Positions 1-7,819 of a DNA stretch of 25,934 nt are shown here, piece after piece (within the stretch, counting starts at the first letter, position 1; each line of letters begins with the position of its first letter). Source of the stretch: Mesostigma viride (taxonomy: Eukaryota; Streptophyta; Mesostigmatophyceae; Mesostigmatales; Mesostigmataceae); assembly GCA_009746045.1 (NCBI GenBank), contig RPFO01001664.1, positions 1-25,934 of the forward strand. The letters run 5' to 3'. Below the pieces are notes generated by a model. It saw nothing but the letters and a program-made list of their open reading frames with translations. It made no database searches and was not told where the DNA came from. Both the position numbers and the translations under genes were made by a program.

Positions 1-36
1 GATAAGACCAAGCCATACGTCCAAAGTGGTGGCGAA

Positions 37-494
37 ATGGTAAAAGAGGATGCGTGAAAAGCCCGGTGTACACAAACAGCGGCCGCTATATTGAAACCTA
101 TCGCGGATTCTGGAAAAGAGTATGCCTTTGCGGCCGGAGCCAAGACAAAGGAAGCCACCGATTACCTCGCAAGCATCGCGGCGGAAAAGGCCCGTGTTGC
201 AGCTGCGGTCGCGGCAGAGAAAGGGCGTAAAGTCGCCGCTGTTGCGGCCGACAAGGGAAAACGCGTCGCTAAAGCCGGCGCAAAGATCGCAAAAGACGAA
301 TTTGTAAAAGACTTTAAGATCGCGAAAACGTACGCCTCCGATCTCGCTCGCAAGCGGTTGACGCCACCGCGGACACGGCTCGAGGAGTGTACGAGGCCGG
401 ACCTCAGATTCGCAAGAACGTAGAACTAGAATTCGAACGTAGAGCGTTTAAACAAAGGATGGAGAAGTTAAAAAATAAAAAAGATTCTCCGTAG
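37..494 (+). pseudogene. Ala/Lys-rich coiled-coil protein, frame-disrupted
   Basis: No family recognised. From about 91 the frame encodes an Ala/Lys/Glu-rich helical protein with repeated AAEKxRxVAA-like units, which suggests a coiled coil or a basic DNA-associated protein. The frame closes at 423, but its last 20 or so residues look non-native. The -1 frame is open from 318 and gives a natural continuation (QAVDATADTARGVYEAG) ending in a Lys-rich tail at the TAG at 492-494, 7 bp before the next gene. The break could lie in the A4 run at 325-328 or the CTCGCTCG repeat at 343-350. There is no ATG in the main frame after the TGA at 55-57; the ATG at 37 is in the same frame but cut off by that TGA, so the 5' end is also damaged or misread. 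Confidence 0.5.
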
Positions 495-501
495 TTACAT
501 A

Positions 502-1677
502 ATGGGGAGGCGAAAACATAGAGCTAGAGAAGAAGAAATCGAACCTTGGGAAGAGTATCAAAGACGGACCACAGAAGCGGATCGAAACCAGGTTTCGCAG
601 GAGCCGGCCGTTCAAAACGAGGCGGAAACTGACCACGACGAGTTGATGCACTGCCCTGGTCTGGCCAAGCACCTTACACGAAAAGATGCAGAAGAACTCG
701 CTGCACTGATCGACCCGACCGTCGAAACCACGGAAATTAAAAAAATGTCGAAAACCGAACTCTGTGCCGCCGTCAATCGCGAATTCATCACGCGCCTGGC
801 CCTTTTATACTGCGGAACTGAGATCAAGAAGTCGAAGACACGCGTACAACTTATCAAAACCATCCATGCACTTCACGATGTCGATATTAAAGAGCTCCGA
901 CGCCTGAATCACGATCAACTTTGCGCGATGGTTCTCTTCACGAAGCGTCCCATGGATTACGTGAAGCAGGTCGCAAGGTCTATCTACGAAGCCTTCAAAA
1001 AGATTCCGTGGGGTACAATTGCTAAAGGTGCTTTTATCGCCGGCAGCGCGCTAAGCTCGTTATGGCTGCTGATCGTTGCAACGCAGCTAGACGAATCAGG
1101 CGCTTTTCAAAAAACTTTAGAAGATTGGTCAGTTTTTAAAAAGGTCGAGAAATATTTTTTTAATAGTGAGGGTGGAAGTGAATTGTGGAATTTTATCCAA
1201 ACATGGATCATGCCAATTGGATTCTTTAAGTTATCAGGGGCCGATCAGGTGAAATATTTAAAGGTATTGGGTATTGATCACGGCATAAAAAGCCCAAAGA
1301 AACGCACGCTAGCAAGACTTGCCAACTGGATCATGGAAAACCCCGAAAAGGCTGCCATGGTAGGAGCCACTGGTTTGGTCCGCAGTAACAATGGTAGCCG
1401 CCGCCCCATTGCTTGTACGGGGGTTCTCGCGGCTGGCGGGTTGACAGCTGGTACAACCTTGTTGACTGGGAAGAGGACGCTGATGAAAAGAAAAAGAAAG
1501 GGGCATCCGAGGAAGAGAAACCCAAAGAGAAGAAAAAACACTCGCCTGAAGCCAAAAGGAAACGTAGATAGCAGTTTTTCATTAAATGTTAATATACATT
1601 ACAGATCAGATGTCCTGTTCCGTTCCCACGACTACCAAGAGGTCGCCAACGATCCCTTTCAAGAGGTACCGAATTAA
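502..1677 (+). CDS. Hypothetical protein with SAP-like helical region and membrane segment(s)
   Basis: Unrecognised protein of 391 aa as read. Residues 10-30 hold a segment (EIEPWEEY, RTTEADRNQ) nearly identical to one in the zinc-knuckle gene at 10619-10861. Residues about 50-100 (KHLTRKDAEELAALID, KKMSKTELC) resemble the short SAP-like helical regions common in giant-virus proteins. A hydrophobic stretch near residues 175-195 (FIAGSALSSLWLLIVA) is a probable membrane helix, and a Gly/Ala-rich hydrophobic stretch lies near 310-325. The last 70 or so residues look like an out-of-frame read. Shifting to the -1 frame somewhere in 1398-1465 (a G5 run lies at 1419-1423) gives WEEDADEKKKK and a Lys/Glu-rich tail ending at the TAG at 1569-1571, the more likely natural end. 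The start follows an AT-rich leader. Confidence 0.6.
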   Translation: MGRRKHRAREEEIEPWEEYQRRTTEADRNQVSQEPAVQNEAETDHDELMHCPGLAKHLTRKDAEELAALIDPTVETTEIKKMSKTELCAAVNREFITRLALLYCGTEIKKSKTRVQLIKTIHALHDVDIKELRRLNHDQLCAMVLFTKRPMDYVKQVARSIYEAFKKIPWGTIAKGAFIAGSALSSLWLLIVATQLDESGAFQKTLEDWSVFKKVEKYFFNSEGGSELWNFIQTWIMPIGFFKLSGADQVKYLKVLGIDHGIKSPKKRTLARLANWIMENPEKAAMVGATGLVRSNNGSRRPIACTGVLAAGGLTAGTTLLTGKRTLMKRKRKGHPRKRNPKRRKNTRLKPKGNVDSSFSLNVNIHYRSDVLFRSHDYQEVANDPFQEVPN

Positions 1678-1881
1678 TGGGCACATGTTCGACATCTGCA
1701 AGCAAAGGAACTCGGAGAAAATTTTCCATCCTAAAGTTACGACACACTCGTGAATGCCACGAGGCAAGAAAACCTCCCATAGAGCACGGTCAAGACGAGA
1801 TCTCAACACGCTACTGAAAGGTTTTTTGAATCGCGATCGAAGTTTCGAATCCGCCGTGTTTGTTCCCAAATACGGTGCCAA
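1606..1881 (-). CDS. Small hypothetical protein, 91 aa
   Basis: Not recognised. It is an ATG-initiated frame lying 16 bp downstream of the gene at 1898-2592 on the same strand. It has a basic N-terminal part (RSRFKK) and a mixed hydrophobic C-terminal half (FLPRGIHECVVTLGWKIFSEFL) without a clean membrane helix. Downstream on the coding strand, at about 1575-1592, is an ATTTAATGAAAAA element like the 3' element of the right-half genes, which supports transcription on this strand. The competing plus-strand reading at this place is only the out-of-frame tail of the 502 gene. Existence is moderately likely; function unknown. Confidence 0.4.
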   Translation of the reverse strand: MAPYLGTNTADSKLRSRFKKPFSSVLRSRLDRALWEVFLPRGIHECVVTLGWKIFSEFLCLQMSNMCPLIRYLLKGIVGDLLVVVGTEQDI

Positions 1882-1897
1882 TGGCAGGGACTGATGA

Positions 1898-2592
1898 TCA
1901 AACCAAATACTCGTCGGCGGTCAACACAAAGTCGTTGATCGCTTTCGTGACCATCGTGTCCACAGGAGCAGGGTTTGACAGTTCCATATAAGCCGCTCTC
2001 GCGGCTACCATGATTTCTTCCACGATCTCCTCGTGCAGAGACCGAAGAGTCGTGCCCGCCTGGCTGAGTGAAGAAGCTGAAGGAGACAGCAAACCACGAT
2101 TTGGTCGACGCCAAACTCGGACACGCACGTAGCGAGAGACACTCGAAGCTTGGCAGAGTTGAGCGTGCTCGGCGTGATGCAGCAAGTGATGATTCGTCGA
2201 CCGAGCTGTTCGAGTTCGTCCGAACGGACATATCCGTGCGCGCTCAGGATTTTTGGACGACCCAAACTACTGCAAACCGCGGTGAGTAGTTGATCCCATT
2301 GAATGGGCGCAATCGAAATGCCCGCCACGCCAGAAAAGGCAGGAGCGATCGGCGCGGACAACACGGCGTCCACAACCGCTCTGTTCATAAACTCGGGTAT
2401 CAAGAGTCCCGAAAGGAACGTTTTCGATATTTTTTCGATGAAAGCGTCCGAGATATGGACCGAAGGCGTGGAGATGTTGTGCCGTTTAAACATGTCCGCG
2501 ACTCGCTCCGGGAACTCGCTGTTGATGAGAGCCCCGTCCATGACGAGCGTCAAAGAGTCGAGAAATTGGGCGATTTCGTTCGTGACCCTCAT
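1898..2592 (-). pseudogene. Hypothetical protein, single frame break
   Basis: Unrecognised soluble protein. The frame starting with ATG at 2592 reads well (IAQFLDSLTLVMDGAL, then IPEFMNRAVVDAVLS) down to about 2070 and then turns into low-quality sequence ending at 2005. The -1 frame takes over convincingly from about 2070 (AGTTLRSLHEEIVEE, AINDFVLTADEYLV) and stops at 1898. A one-base consensus error or a real frameshift near the GGCGGGC tract would explain this; the joined product would be about 230 residues. It is divergently arranged with the membrane protein at 2657-3055, with a 64-bp pyrimidine-rich gap that must hold both promoters. Confidence 0.5.
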
Positions 2593-2656
2593 TTTCGTGC
2601 GAGTTGTGAGGTGTTTCGCTTATTCTTGTTTTCTGCTTCTCTTTTATACTAATCTC

Positions 2657-3055
2657 ATGAGCAAAGTCGAGCCCAAAACCGTCAAGGATAAGCCGGACGT
2701 TACAATCTTATCCGCGTGTTTCGGCTCTGCCTTGAAGATCGCTGATATTTTCGTATTTCCACTTATCTTTGCTGTTTTTACAAATTTCTGGATTCGAGCG
2801 ATCGCATCGGACGACCAGGAAAAAGATGTAACCGAAATTCTGCAAGCCCAAATCCCCGTTTTTGCGTCAATGGCACTCAGCGCGATGATTTTTTTCCCCG
2901 GATTTTATCGACTAGGCTTCTTCAAAGGCCTTCTCGCGTTTATGATCGTCAGTTACATTCGTCTCAATGTCGCATCCGCATACGCGATCGTCCTCTCGCG
3001 TCTCCTCGACGAACCAAGGGATCCGGATAAGAACGAAACCGATCCTCCTCAGTAA
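2657..3055 (+). CDS. Multi-pass membrane protein, 132 aa
   Basis: No family recognised. The open frame extends upstream, but that part is antisense to the 1898-2592 gene. The ATG at 2657, just after a short T-rich/TATACT leader, is the sensible start. The protein has a short charged N-terminus (KVEPKTVKDKPD), a hydrophobic segment near residues 25-50 (IADIFVFPLIFAVF), a charged loop (SDDQEKDVTE), and two further hydrophobic segments near 68-85 and 90-112. It ends in an acidic, Pro-rich tail (EPRDPDKNETDPPQ). This is consistent with a three-helix membrane protein. The next gene, another small membrane protein, starts 84 bp downstream on the same strand. Confidence 0.65.
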   Translation: MSKVEPKTVKDKPDVTILSACFGSALKIADIFVFPLIFAVFTNFWIRAIASDDQEKDVTEILQAQIPVFASMALSAMIFFPGFYRLGFFKGLLAFMIVSYIRLNVASAYAIVLSRLLDEPRDPDKNETDPPQ

Positions 3056-3139
3056 GATTGCGATTCTCTGGTTCGCCTGTTTCCGCAGCCGCTCCGTACA
3101 CCCTTTTTGGAAGAATCTCGAAATTGATTCTTAACAGTC

Positions 3140-3376
3140 ATGTCTTTGATAGAAAGATTGCGTTCTTATCGGATCGCGGGATCCGCCGCTTTTGATTGGG
3201 CGGCGACGTTGCTAGCTTCGGTCGTCATCGCCTATTTAGCCGATGGGAGACGATTTCGAGTCCCAATCCTCGCTCTCTCGTTCGTGTGCTTGGTCGCCTT
3301 GGGGCAATTCTTGCATTTCGTTCTCGACCAACACACGCCATTCCTAAAGAAGTTGCAGTCTCTTTTCGTCGCGTGA
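3140..3376 (+). CDS. Small conserved two-helix membrane protein (giant-virus type)
   Basis: 78 aa. The N-terminal LRSYRIAGSAAFDW is followed by two hydrophobic helices (WAATLLASVVIAYLA at about residues 20-35, and PILALSFVCLVALGQFLHFVL at about 43-63) and a TPFLKKL end. From memory, short proteins with a YRI.G.A.FDW start, two helices and a final (D/N)TPL(N) motif occur in many nucleocytoplasmic large DNA viruses; their function is unknown. The assignment rests on motif memory, not on a search. The stop codon is 2 bp before the ATG of the next gene, so the two probably share a transcript. Confidence 0.65.
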   Translation: MSLIERLRSYRIAGSAAFDWAATLLASVVIAYLADGRRFRVPILALSFVCLVALGQFLHFVLDQHTPFLKKLQSLFVA

Positions 3377-3378
3377 AG

Positions 3379-3720
3379 ATGCCAAAAGTTTCATCGTCTT
3401 CCTCTTTAAAACGCAAATCCATCCAAGAGGCGATCGAAACGCCTTCGGAAGACGGGGCCTTCAACAAACCAACGACGCCTGAAGCATTCGACAACCTATG
3501 GAAAATGCTTGAAGACGCTGTCGAAAGGAAGATCAAAGACGACTTCCGGTACATCGCGATTCGACGCGAACTCAATTACCTCTTACACGTGAACACAAGA
3601 ATGACGGATGAGGAAAAACAGCTCAAGAAAAAGAAGCTCGTGGAGGAGCGAGAAAACCTTCGAGCAAAAGCGAAGGAGGCAAACCGACTCATTGAGTGCA
3701 TGCGTAAGGCGATGCGCTGA
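3379..3720 (+). CDS. Coiled-coil hypothetical protein, 113 aa
   Basis: Not recognised. The open frame continues upstream, but that part is out of frame with the 3140-3376 gene. The ATG at 3379, 2 bp after that gene's stop, removes the overlap. The N-terminus is Ser/Lys-rich (PKVSSSSSLKRKS). The rest is strongly helical and charged (WKMLEDAVERKIKDDF, EEKQLKKKKLVEERENLRAKAKEAN), typical of a coiled coil. The stop at 3718-3720 is followed by two perfect inverted repeats (see 3760-3794). A soluble partner for the upstream membrane protein is a reasonable but untested inference from the tight spacing. Confidence 0.6.
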   Translation: MPKVSSSSSLKRKSIQEAIETPSEDGAFNKPTTPEAFDNLWKMLEDAVERKIKDDFRYIAIRRELNYLLHVNTRMTDEEKQLKKKKLVEERENLRAKAKEANRLIECMRKAMR

Positions 3721-3759
3721 AATCCGCGATGAAAGTCTTGAAAGCCGAGACTGTCTTGA

Positions 3760-3794
3760 ATTAAAGGCTTTAATGCCGAGACTCTCTTGAGTCT
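3760..3794 (+). terminator. Pair of 3'-end hairpins
   Basis: Two perfect inverted repeats follow the 3379-3720 gene. ATTAAAG-G-CTTTAAT lies at 3760-3774 and AGACTC-TCTT-GAGTCT at 3779-3794. They sit within a direct duplication of GCCGAGACTSTCTTGA (3745-3760 and 3775-3790). Several giant viruses (mimivirus is the known case) polyadenylate transcripts at genomic hairpins, so a 3'-end role is likely but inferred. Confidence 0.4.
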
Positions 3795-3867
3795 AAGACG
3801 CTGTAACACCTATTAACGATTTAATAATAAAACATTATTTTGTCTTTGCTTAATCATGTAAGGTTTC

Positions 3868-4542
3868 ATGCCCCCTAAACGAAATTATCAAGAGATGAAA
3901 CGTCCTACGACTGCGCGTGAGATACGACTGATGGAACGTCAGCAGAGACAAACGACGTCACGTCCGACAACCGCGGCGGACCCGACAAAACCGACGATAA
4001 ACGATTTGCCTGAAAACGCGCGTGCGGAAATCGCGCGTAAGACAGGATTAATTATTGGAAAAAGGACACTTCCATATGCACTTGCGGGAATATATGAACA
4101 AAAAAAAGCAAGGATCGACGAACTTCTACCGAATAAATTAAAAGCAGATATCGAGTACCATAAAAAGCGATATGAAGCCGATACAATCAACAGAAACTGG
4201 AGATTGACGCCTGAAGAGAGAAAAGCTAGAAAACAACAGTTAGAGAAGGAAATGGACCAACTTATAGAAGAACAAAACCCGATAGGCCGAGAAATCACAA
4301 AATTGCAAACGGCGTTGCATAAATATCCAAACAAAACAGGTGATGAAGTTTTGAAACTGCTCCTAGAGAAAGAGAACAATCAAGCCGGACCCCACAACCA
4401 ACCCGCCGAGTCCAACCACAACCAACCCGCCGAGTCCACTCGAGTACGGCGATGCAAGGCGAAGACGCTCGCCAAAAAGAGATGCGAGAACAAGCCTGTC
4501 AAGGGCAAGACTGTGTGCCGCTGTCACTCCAAAAAGAAATGA
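3868..4542 (+). CDS. F-box-like, coiled-coil protein with C-terminal CCCH zinc knuckle
   Basis: 224 aa. A basic N-terminus is followed by an F-box-like helix near residues 50-65 (INDLPENARAEIARKTG). A long charged coiled coil spans about 90-180 (EERKARKQQLEKEMDQLIEEQ). Next come two tandem copies of an 8-residue unit (HNQPAESN; DNA repeat of 24 bp near 4392-4440). A C-terminal knuckle completes the protein: C-x9-C-x10-C-x2-H (RCKAK to CRCH), followed by a Lys tail. The knuckle matches the family found in six other genes here but lies at the C-terminus instead of the N-terminus. It resembles the pattern I remember for DUF5763-like short zinc domains. F-box proteins recruit substrates to SCF ubiquitin ligases, so a host-ubiquitin adaptor role is plausible. 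The leader is AT-rich. Confidence 0.65.
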   Translation: MPPKRNYQEMKRPTTAREIRLMERQQRQTTSRPTTAADPTKPTINDLPENARAEIARKTGLIIGKRTLPYALAGIYEQKKARIDELLPNKLKADIEYHKKRYEADTINRNWRLTPEERKARKQQLEKEMDQLIEEQNPIGREITKLQTALHKYPNKTGDEVLKLLLEKENNQAGPHNQPAESNHNQPAESTRVRRCKAKTLAKKRCENKPVKGKTVCRCHSKKK

Positions 4543-4644
4543 TCACAATTGCACTTTTCATCATAACAGTTTAATGCCTTTTAACCATCATTTATTGATC
4601 TCGAGAGGATTGCATCTACCTCTGCATACGATTATTAAAACAAT

Positions 4645-5841
4645 TCAAGAAAGCGCTTCGGCGCTCTTGATCTTTTTCCTTCCCGAAAAATTGAACCTCT
4701 CGAGGTTCAGCGGACGGGTAAGAACAAGATCCGTTTTCATCTCCTCCTTGTTTTTCTTCACAACCTCGAATGGCGTCGCGCCGGTTGCCTGCACAGTGAA
4801 AGGTGCCAGCTGCAACTGGACTTCCACCGCGATCTCCGTGAAGTCGGCCTCCCTTCCCTGTCTCTTGGCGCGCAAAATCACCTGACGCTTGAAAAACTCG
4901 TCGACCGCGAGCTGCTCCTCGTCCATCAGGTCTCTTGCGCTCCCTTTGTACGCGTTGTTGAGCTCCTTCAGCGCCGCCGTGTCAACCCCCGTCGAAGCTT
5001 TGCATCCGCGGTCCGCAACCGTAACCAACGTCTGTCTCACGCGTTCTTTTGGCACAGTGATCGAAACCAAGTCCGCAAGCTTGTGCTGCAAGTCCTTAGA
5101 AGCAACGCGCATTGAAGGGGGCGCAGCGCGCACGGGTTCGACGTAGTCCGGTTTCTTGCGGCCATTGTGGAGTTCCGTGTTCAACAGAACCGTCGTAGTC
5201 GTGCCGTTTGCCGCGTCGTGCGCGTCGCGGACGACCTCGATCATCGTTATGTCGCCAGCAATCAGACGATGGACCCAGCTGGACGCCATCGCGAAAAATT
5301 CCGGGCTGATCCACATAGCCAAAGGGACGACTAGCTCAGGGTGGATCCAGATGCCTCGATCTTCGTTCGGGCCGGACTTGACATCCTCTACGATGGAACA
5401 GTGGGTACTGTGTTCCGACCTCTCTCCGATTCCCGACAACGGCTCGATGAGGTGGGTACAGTTTTGTTCCGACCCCTCTTCGGAGCCTGACATTTGCTCA
5501 TTGAGGTGGGTACACTTTTGTTCCGACCCCGTGTCGGGGATCGACGACTCGGACTTCGATTTTGAGCAGCGTCCGAGTGATGCGATGCACGCCTTTGCAC
5601 AGTCAAGCCGATACCAACTTTTAAAAAGTTTCTTTCCGTTGGAAGCCGCCAGCGTGAAGTCGAGCCCCTGAATTTTTTTGTCGCTTTTTCGGACCCTGAT
5701 TTCTTTCTCCGCATCCACTTTAAAAGTAATCGAAGGCTTCATGGTAAAAATCCACGTCTTCTCTGTCTCTCGTACAAGACTGAAAAGGGGATGGGAGAAC
5801 CGATTCGTGGTCGCCATGACCTCAAAAACACCCATCGTCAT
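4645..5841 (-). CDS. KilA-N domain protein with internal repeat
   Basis: 398 aa. The KilA-N signature is clear: SWYRLDCAKACIASLG near 75-90 and, after an insertion, GIWIHPELVVPLAMWISPEF at 163-182 followed by a WVHRLI helix. KilA-N is a DNA-binding domain common in phages and large DNA viruses. Between the two halves lie about 2.5 imperfect repeats of 17-18 residues (GSEQNCTHLIE type, residues about 104-147; 51-54 bp DNA units near 5400-5530), each with Cys and His that could bind metal. The C-terminal half (residues 200-398) is charged and mixed alpha/beta and is unrecognised. Met1 overlaps a perfect palindrome (5839-5864), so Met3 or Met9 (ATG at 5817) may be the true start. Confidence 0.8.
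   Translation of the reverse strand: MTMGVFEVMATTNRFSHPLFSLVRETEKTWIFTMKPSITFKVDAEKEIRVRKSDKKIQGLDFTLAASNGKKLFKSWYRLDCAKACIASLGRCSKSKSESSIPDTGSEQKCTHLNEQMSGSEEGSEQNCTHLIEPLSGIGERSEHSTHCSIVEDVKSGPNEDRGIWIHPELVVPLAMWISPEFFAMASSWVHRLIAGDITMIEVVRDAHDAANGTTTTVLLNTELHNGRKKPDYVEPVRAAPPSMRVASKDLQHKLADLVSITVPKERVRQTLVTVADRGCKASTGVDTAALKELNNAYKGSARDLMDEEQLAVDEFFKRQVILRAKRQGREADFTEIAVEVQLQLAPFTVQATGATPFEVVKKNKEEMKTDLVLTRPLNLERFNFSGRKKIKSAEALS
4647..4668 (-). terminator. Hairpin at the stop codon of the KilA-N gene
   Basis: On the coding strand AAGAGCGC-CGAA-GCGCTTTCTT forms a near-perfect stem-loop spanning the last codons of the KilA-N gene. By analogy with hairpin-guided 3' ends of giant-virus mRNAs it may mark the transcript end. 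This is inference. Confidence 0.3.
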
Positions 5842-5864
5842 AGAACACAGATGTGTGTTCTATG
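5839..5864. promoter_or_regulatory. Perfect 11-bp palindrome with 4-bp loop
   Basis: CATAGAACACA-GATG-TGTGTTCTATG is a perfect 11-bp inverted repeat. It covers the first possible ATG of the KilA-N gene and its immediate upstream region. It could be an operator for a dimeric regulator (possibly autoregulation by the KilA-N protein) or a hairpin ending a transcript. The other 200 bp up to 6053 show no gene. Confidence 0.4.
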
Positions 5865-6053
5865 CGTCTACCCCTGATGTTAGCGTGTGCAAACCGTCCA
5901 CGAGAGGGAGATCGGGAATCACAAGACACCTAGAAGAAAAAAAAGACTCGTCGCTGACGTCACGAGATTCGCCGATCGCCGTTCGGACCTCGCTTTACAA
6001 GTACGAAGTTCAGAGACTGGATAATACTTACCAATCCCGCCGGCGCGTTTCTA

Positions 6054-7208
6054 TCACACTTTGCCGACTCTTATGTGCGACGTTTTTTTTTTGGTTTTCC
6101 TTTTTGTCTTCCTTTTCTGCATCGGATAATGATTTTGTATATCTTTAAATAGCTTGTCCACGAATTTGAACATCTTTTCACTGAAGGCCCGAGGATAGTT
6201 TTGGTTATCAACCGTCCATTTGTCTGGGTGTATTCGAGCTTTGGCTGCTACCCTTGATACCGGTTTCCATTTGTGTTGTAGACGGATAATATTTCGGGGG
6301 TCAAGAATGTTATTTGCAACATTTAGTAAGTTAGGAGCTTTCGAATCAATCTCTGCTTGCGTAAGTCCCGCTTCCTTGAAGAGATTCTGCACGATAGTTG
6401 ATTTCAATCGTGGTTCTTGAGACATATATTTTAGAAGGTCATCATAAGACTCCGGATCGGGCATATTAGGTACTTGCGGTTGAGCTTCTCGCATATTCGA
6501 CGGTCCAGCTGGTTGAGGACGTTGATGAGACGCCGGCGGTTCGTTTTGCGTCCAGGCTTGAGCTTTTTTAACACGATCCCAACTCCTTGCATACTGTGGG
6601 TATTGTTCGTCGAATTGTTTTTTCGCCTCTTCGTCTTGTCGATCTCTTTCATCCCATTCTCGCGGTTGATAACCTCCCATATTAGACGCTGTTTGAGGAC
6701 GTTGCCGAGACCCTTCAGCTTCTCGTTCTTTTTGCCGCTGATTAAAACTAGCTGCATACTTTCGTCGCTCTTCTTCCCATCTCCGTGCCTTGTCTTCGGC
6801 GGCTTTCCGTGCCTTTTCCGCAGCTGCCTGTTCCGCAGCCGCTTTAGCTGCCTGTTCCGCAGCCATTTTAGCTGCCTGTTCCGCAGCCATTTTAGCTGCC
6901 TGTTCCGCAGCCGCTTTAGCTGCCTGTTCCGCAGCCATTTTAGCTGCCTGTTCCGCAGCCATTTTAGCTGCCTGTTCCGCAGCCGCTTTAGCTGCCCGAA
7001 TTCGCCTGACCGCGTCAGCTTTCGATATTCGTTGCAATTCGCGTAATCTGTCCCTTTCGATTTGTCTCTTTTCTTCGGCCGCGGCTTCTTCTTCAGCCAT
7101 TCTCACCTTTTTGGCAGCCTCTTTAGCGGCTGTTGCTAATTTTTCTTTATTTTCTTCCGCCTCTTTTTTAACGTCCGACGCCACGCGGTTTTTCAACTTC
7201 CCTACCAT
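6054..7208 (-). CDS. Ala-rich repeat protein with C-terminal J-like domain
   Basis: 384 aa from the ATG at 7208. Residues about 1-75 are a charged coiled coil. Residues about 76-131 are tandem 8-residue units AAEQAAK(M/A) in a higher-order M-M-A pattern (24-bp units within a 72-bp period). A Gln/Pro-rich linker follows. The C-terminal 80 residues hold a J-domain-like helix pair with HPDK at 327-330 and KMFKFVDKLFKDIQ after it, then a Lys-rich tail. J-domains recruit Hsp70 through HPD. The frame stays open upstream past the ATG to the G10 run at 7411-7420, where it meets the zinc-knuckle frame 7352-7648 in the -1 phase. The true gene is therefore probably 6054-7648, with this part as its body. 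Confidence 0.7.
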   Translation of the reverse strand: MVGKLKNRVASDVKKEAEENKEKLATAAKEAAKKVRMAEEEAAAEEKRQIERDRLRELQRISKADAVRRIRAAKAAAEQAAKMAAEQAAKMAAEQAAKAAAEQAAKMAAEQAAKMAAEQAAKAAAEQAAAEKARKAAEDKARRWEEERRKYAASFNQRQKEREAEGSRQRPQTASNMGGYQPREWDERDRQDEEAKKQFDEQYPQYARSWDRVKKAQAWTQNEPPASHQRPQPAGPSNMREAQPQVPNMPDPESYDDLLKYMSQEPRLKSTIVQNLFKEAGLTQAEIDSKAPNLLNVANNILDPRNIIRLQHKWKPVSRVAAKARIHPDKWTVDNQNYPRAFSEKMFKFVDKLFKDIQNHYPMQKRKTKRKTKKKTSHIRVGKV

Positions 7209-7351
7209 CTTTTTTAATCCATCTGCGTTTACTGCTTGGTTTCTTCTTTCAGACGCTTGAGTTTCGGCTTTTGCATGTCCCGCATTTTCTCGTAAAACGC
7301 CGAGGTTAGCGTCTCTTACCTCTTTATTAAAACTATCTTGATTACGTTGAT

Positions 7352-7648
7352 TTAAAAATTCTGTATATTTTTCTTCTTCAGACTGGGTGGGGGTAAGAGC
7401 ATTTGGTTTCGGGGGGGGGGATTCTTGACCCTTTGCCGGGCTCTTTCTAAAATCTCTTCTCTCCTACGTGCTAGAAAATCATCAGCTTCTTCTGGCTGGC
7501 CGGTTTCTTTTTCGATTTTTTCGTTTCGAGCTCGGTGTGTCCGAGTCCTGCTATGGACGCCGCAATACTTACGCTTACCCGTACAACAGTTCGAGCACGA
7601 ACGACCGTCTTTTAGCGTTCCTTTACATGTCCTCGGTTTTCCGATCAT
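7352..7648 (-). CDS. CCCH zinc-knuckle protein, probable N-terminus of the J-like gene
   Basis: 98 aa as read. Residues 7-35 form the window's zinc knuckle (TCKGTLKDGRSC, then YCGVH; C-x9-C-x10-C-x2-H), followed by the family signature THRAR and a charged helix (ERARQRVKN). At a run of ten C (coding strand; G10 at 7411-7420 on plus) the frame enters a Pro/Leu stretch and stops. The -1 frame continues through PKPNALTPTQSEEE, then helical sequence, directly into the gene at 6054-7208. One missing or slipped C would join them into one protein of about 530 residues. Upstream lies a TATAAAAAGG leader next to the ATG. C10 is long enough for real length variation. Confidence 0.6.
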   Translation of the reverse strand: MIGKPRTCKGTLKDGRSCSNCCTGKRKYCGVHSRTRTHRARNEKIEKETGQPEEADDFLARRREEILERARQRVKNPPPRNQMLLPPPSLKKKNIQNF

Positions 7649-7720
7649 GCTCCTTTTTATACATACGCGCCAAAAAAAGCGCGTTCAAAACGGAAGGAAA
7701 AAAGTGGTGCTACAAGGTAC

Positions 7721-7793
7721 GTTCGAGTAGCTCAGTCGGTAGAGCGGCGGTCTTATGAGCCGCAGGTCGCGAGTTCGAGTCTCGCCCCGAACA
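7721..7793 (+). tRNA. tRNA-Ile (anticodon UAU)
   Basis: A complete 73-nt cloverleaf without intron. The acceptor stem is 7721-7727/7786-7792 with one A-C mismatch, and the discriminator is A7793. The D-stem is GCTC/GAGC, the anticodon stem GCGGT/GCCGC, and the loop CTTATGA has T33 and anticodon TAT at 7754-7756. The variable loop has 5 nt. The T-stem is GCGAG/CTCGC with loop TTCGAGT. The internal A box (TAGCTCAGTCGG) and B box (AGTTCGAGTCT) fit RNA polymerase III. It would read AUA codons. No CCA is encoded, and no clear T-run terminator follows. Confidence 0.88.
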
Positions 7794-7819
7794 AAAATCG
7801 CCGCTGTATCTTATACGCC

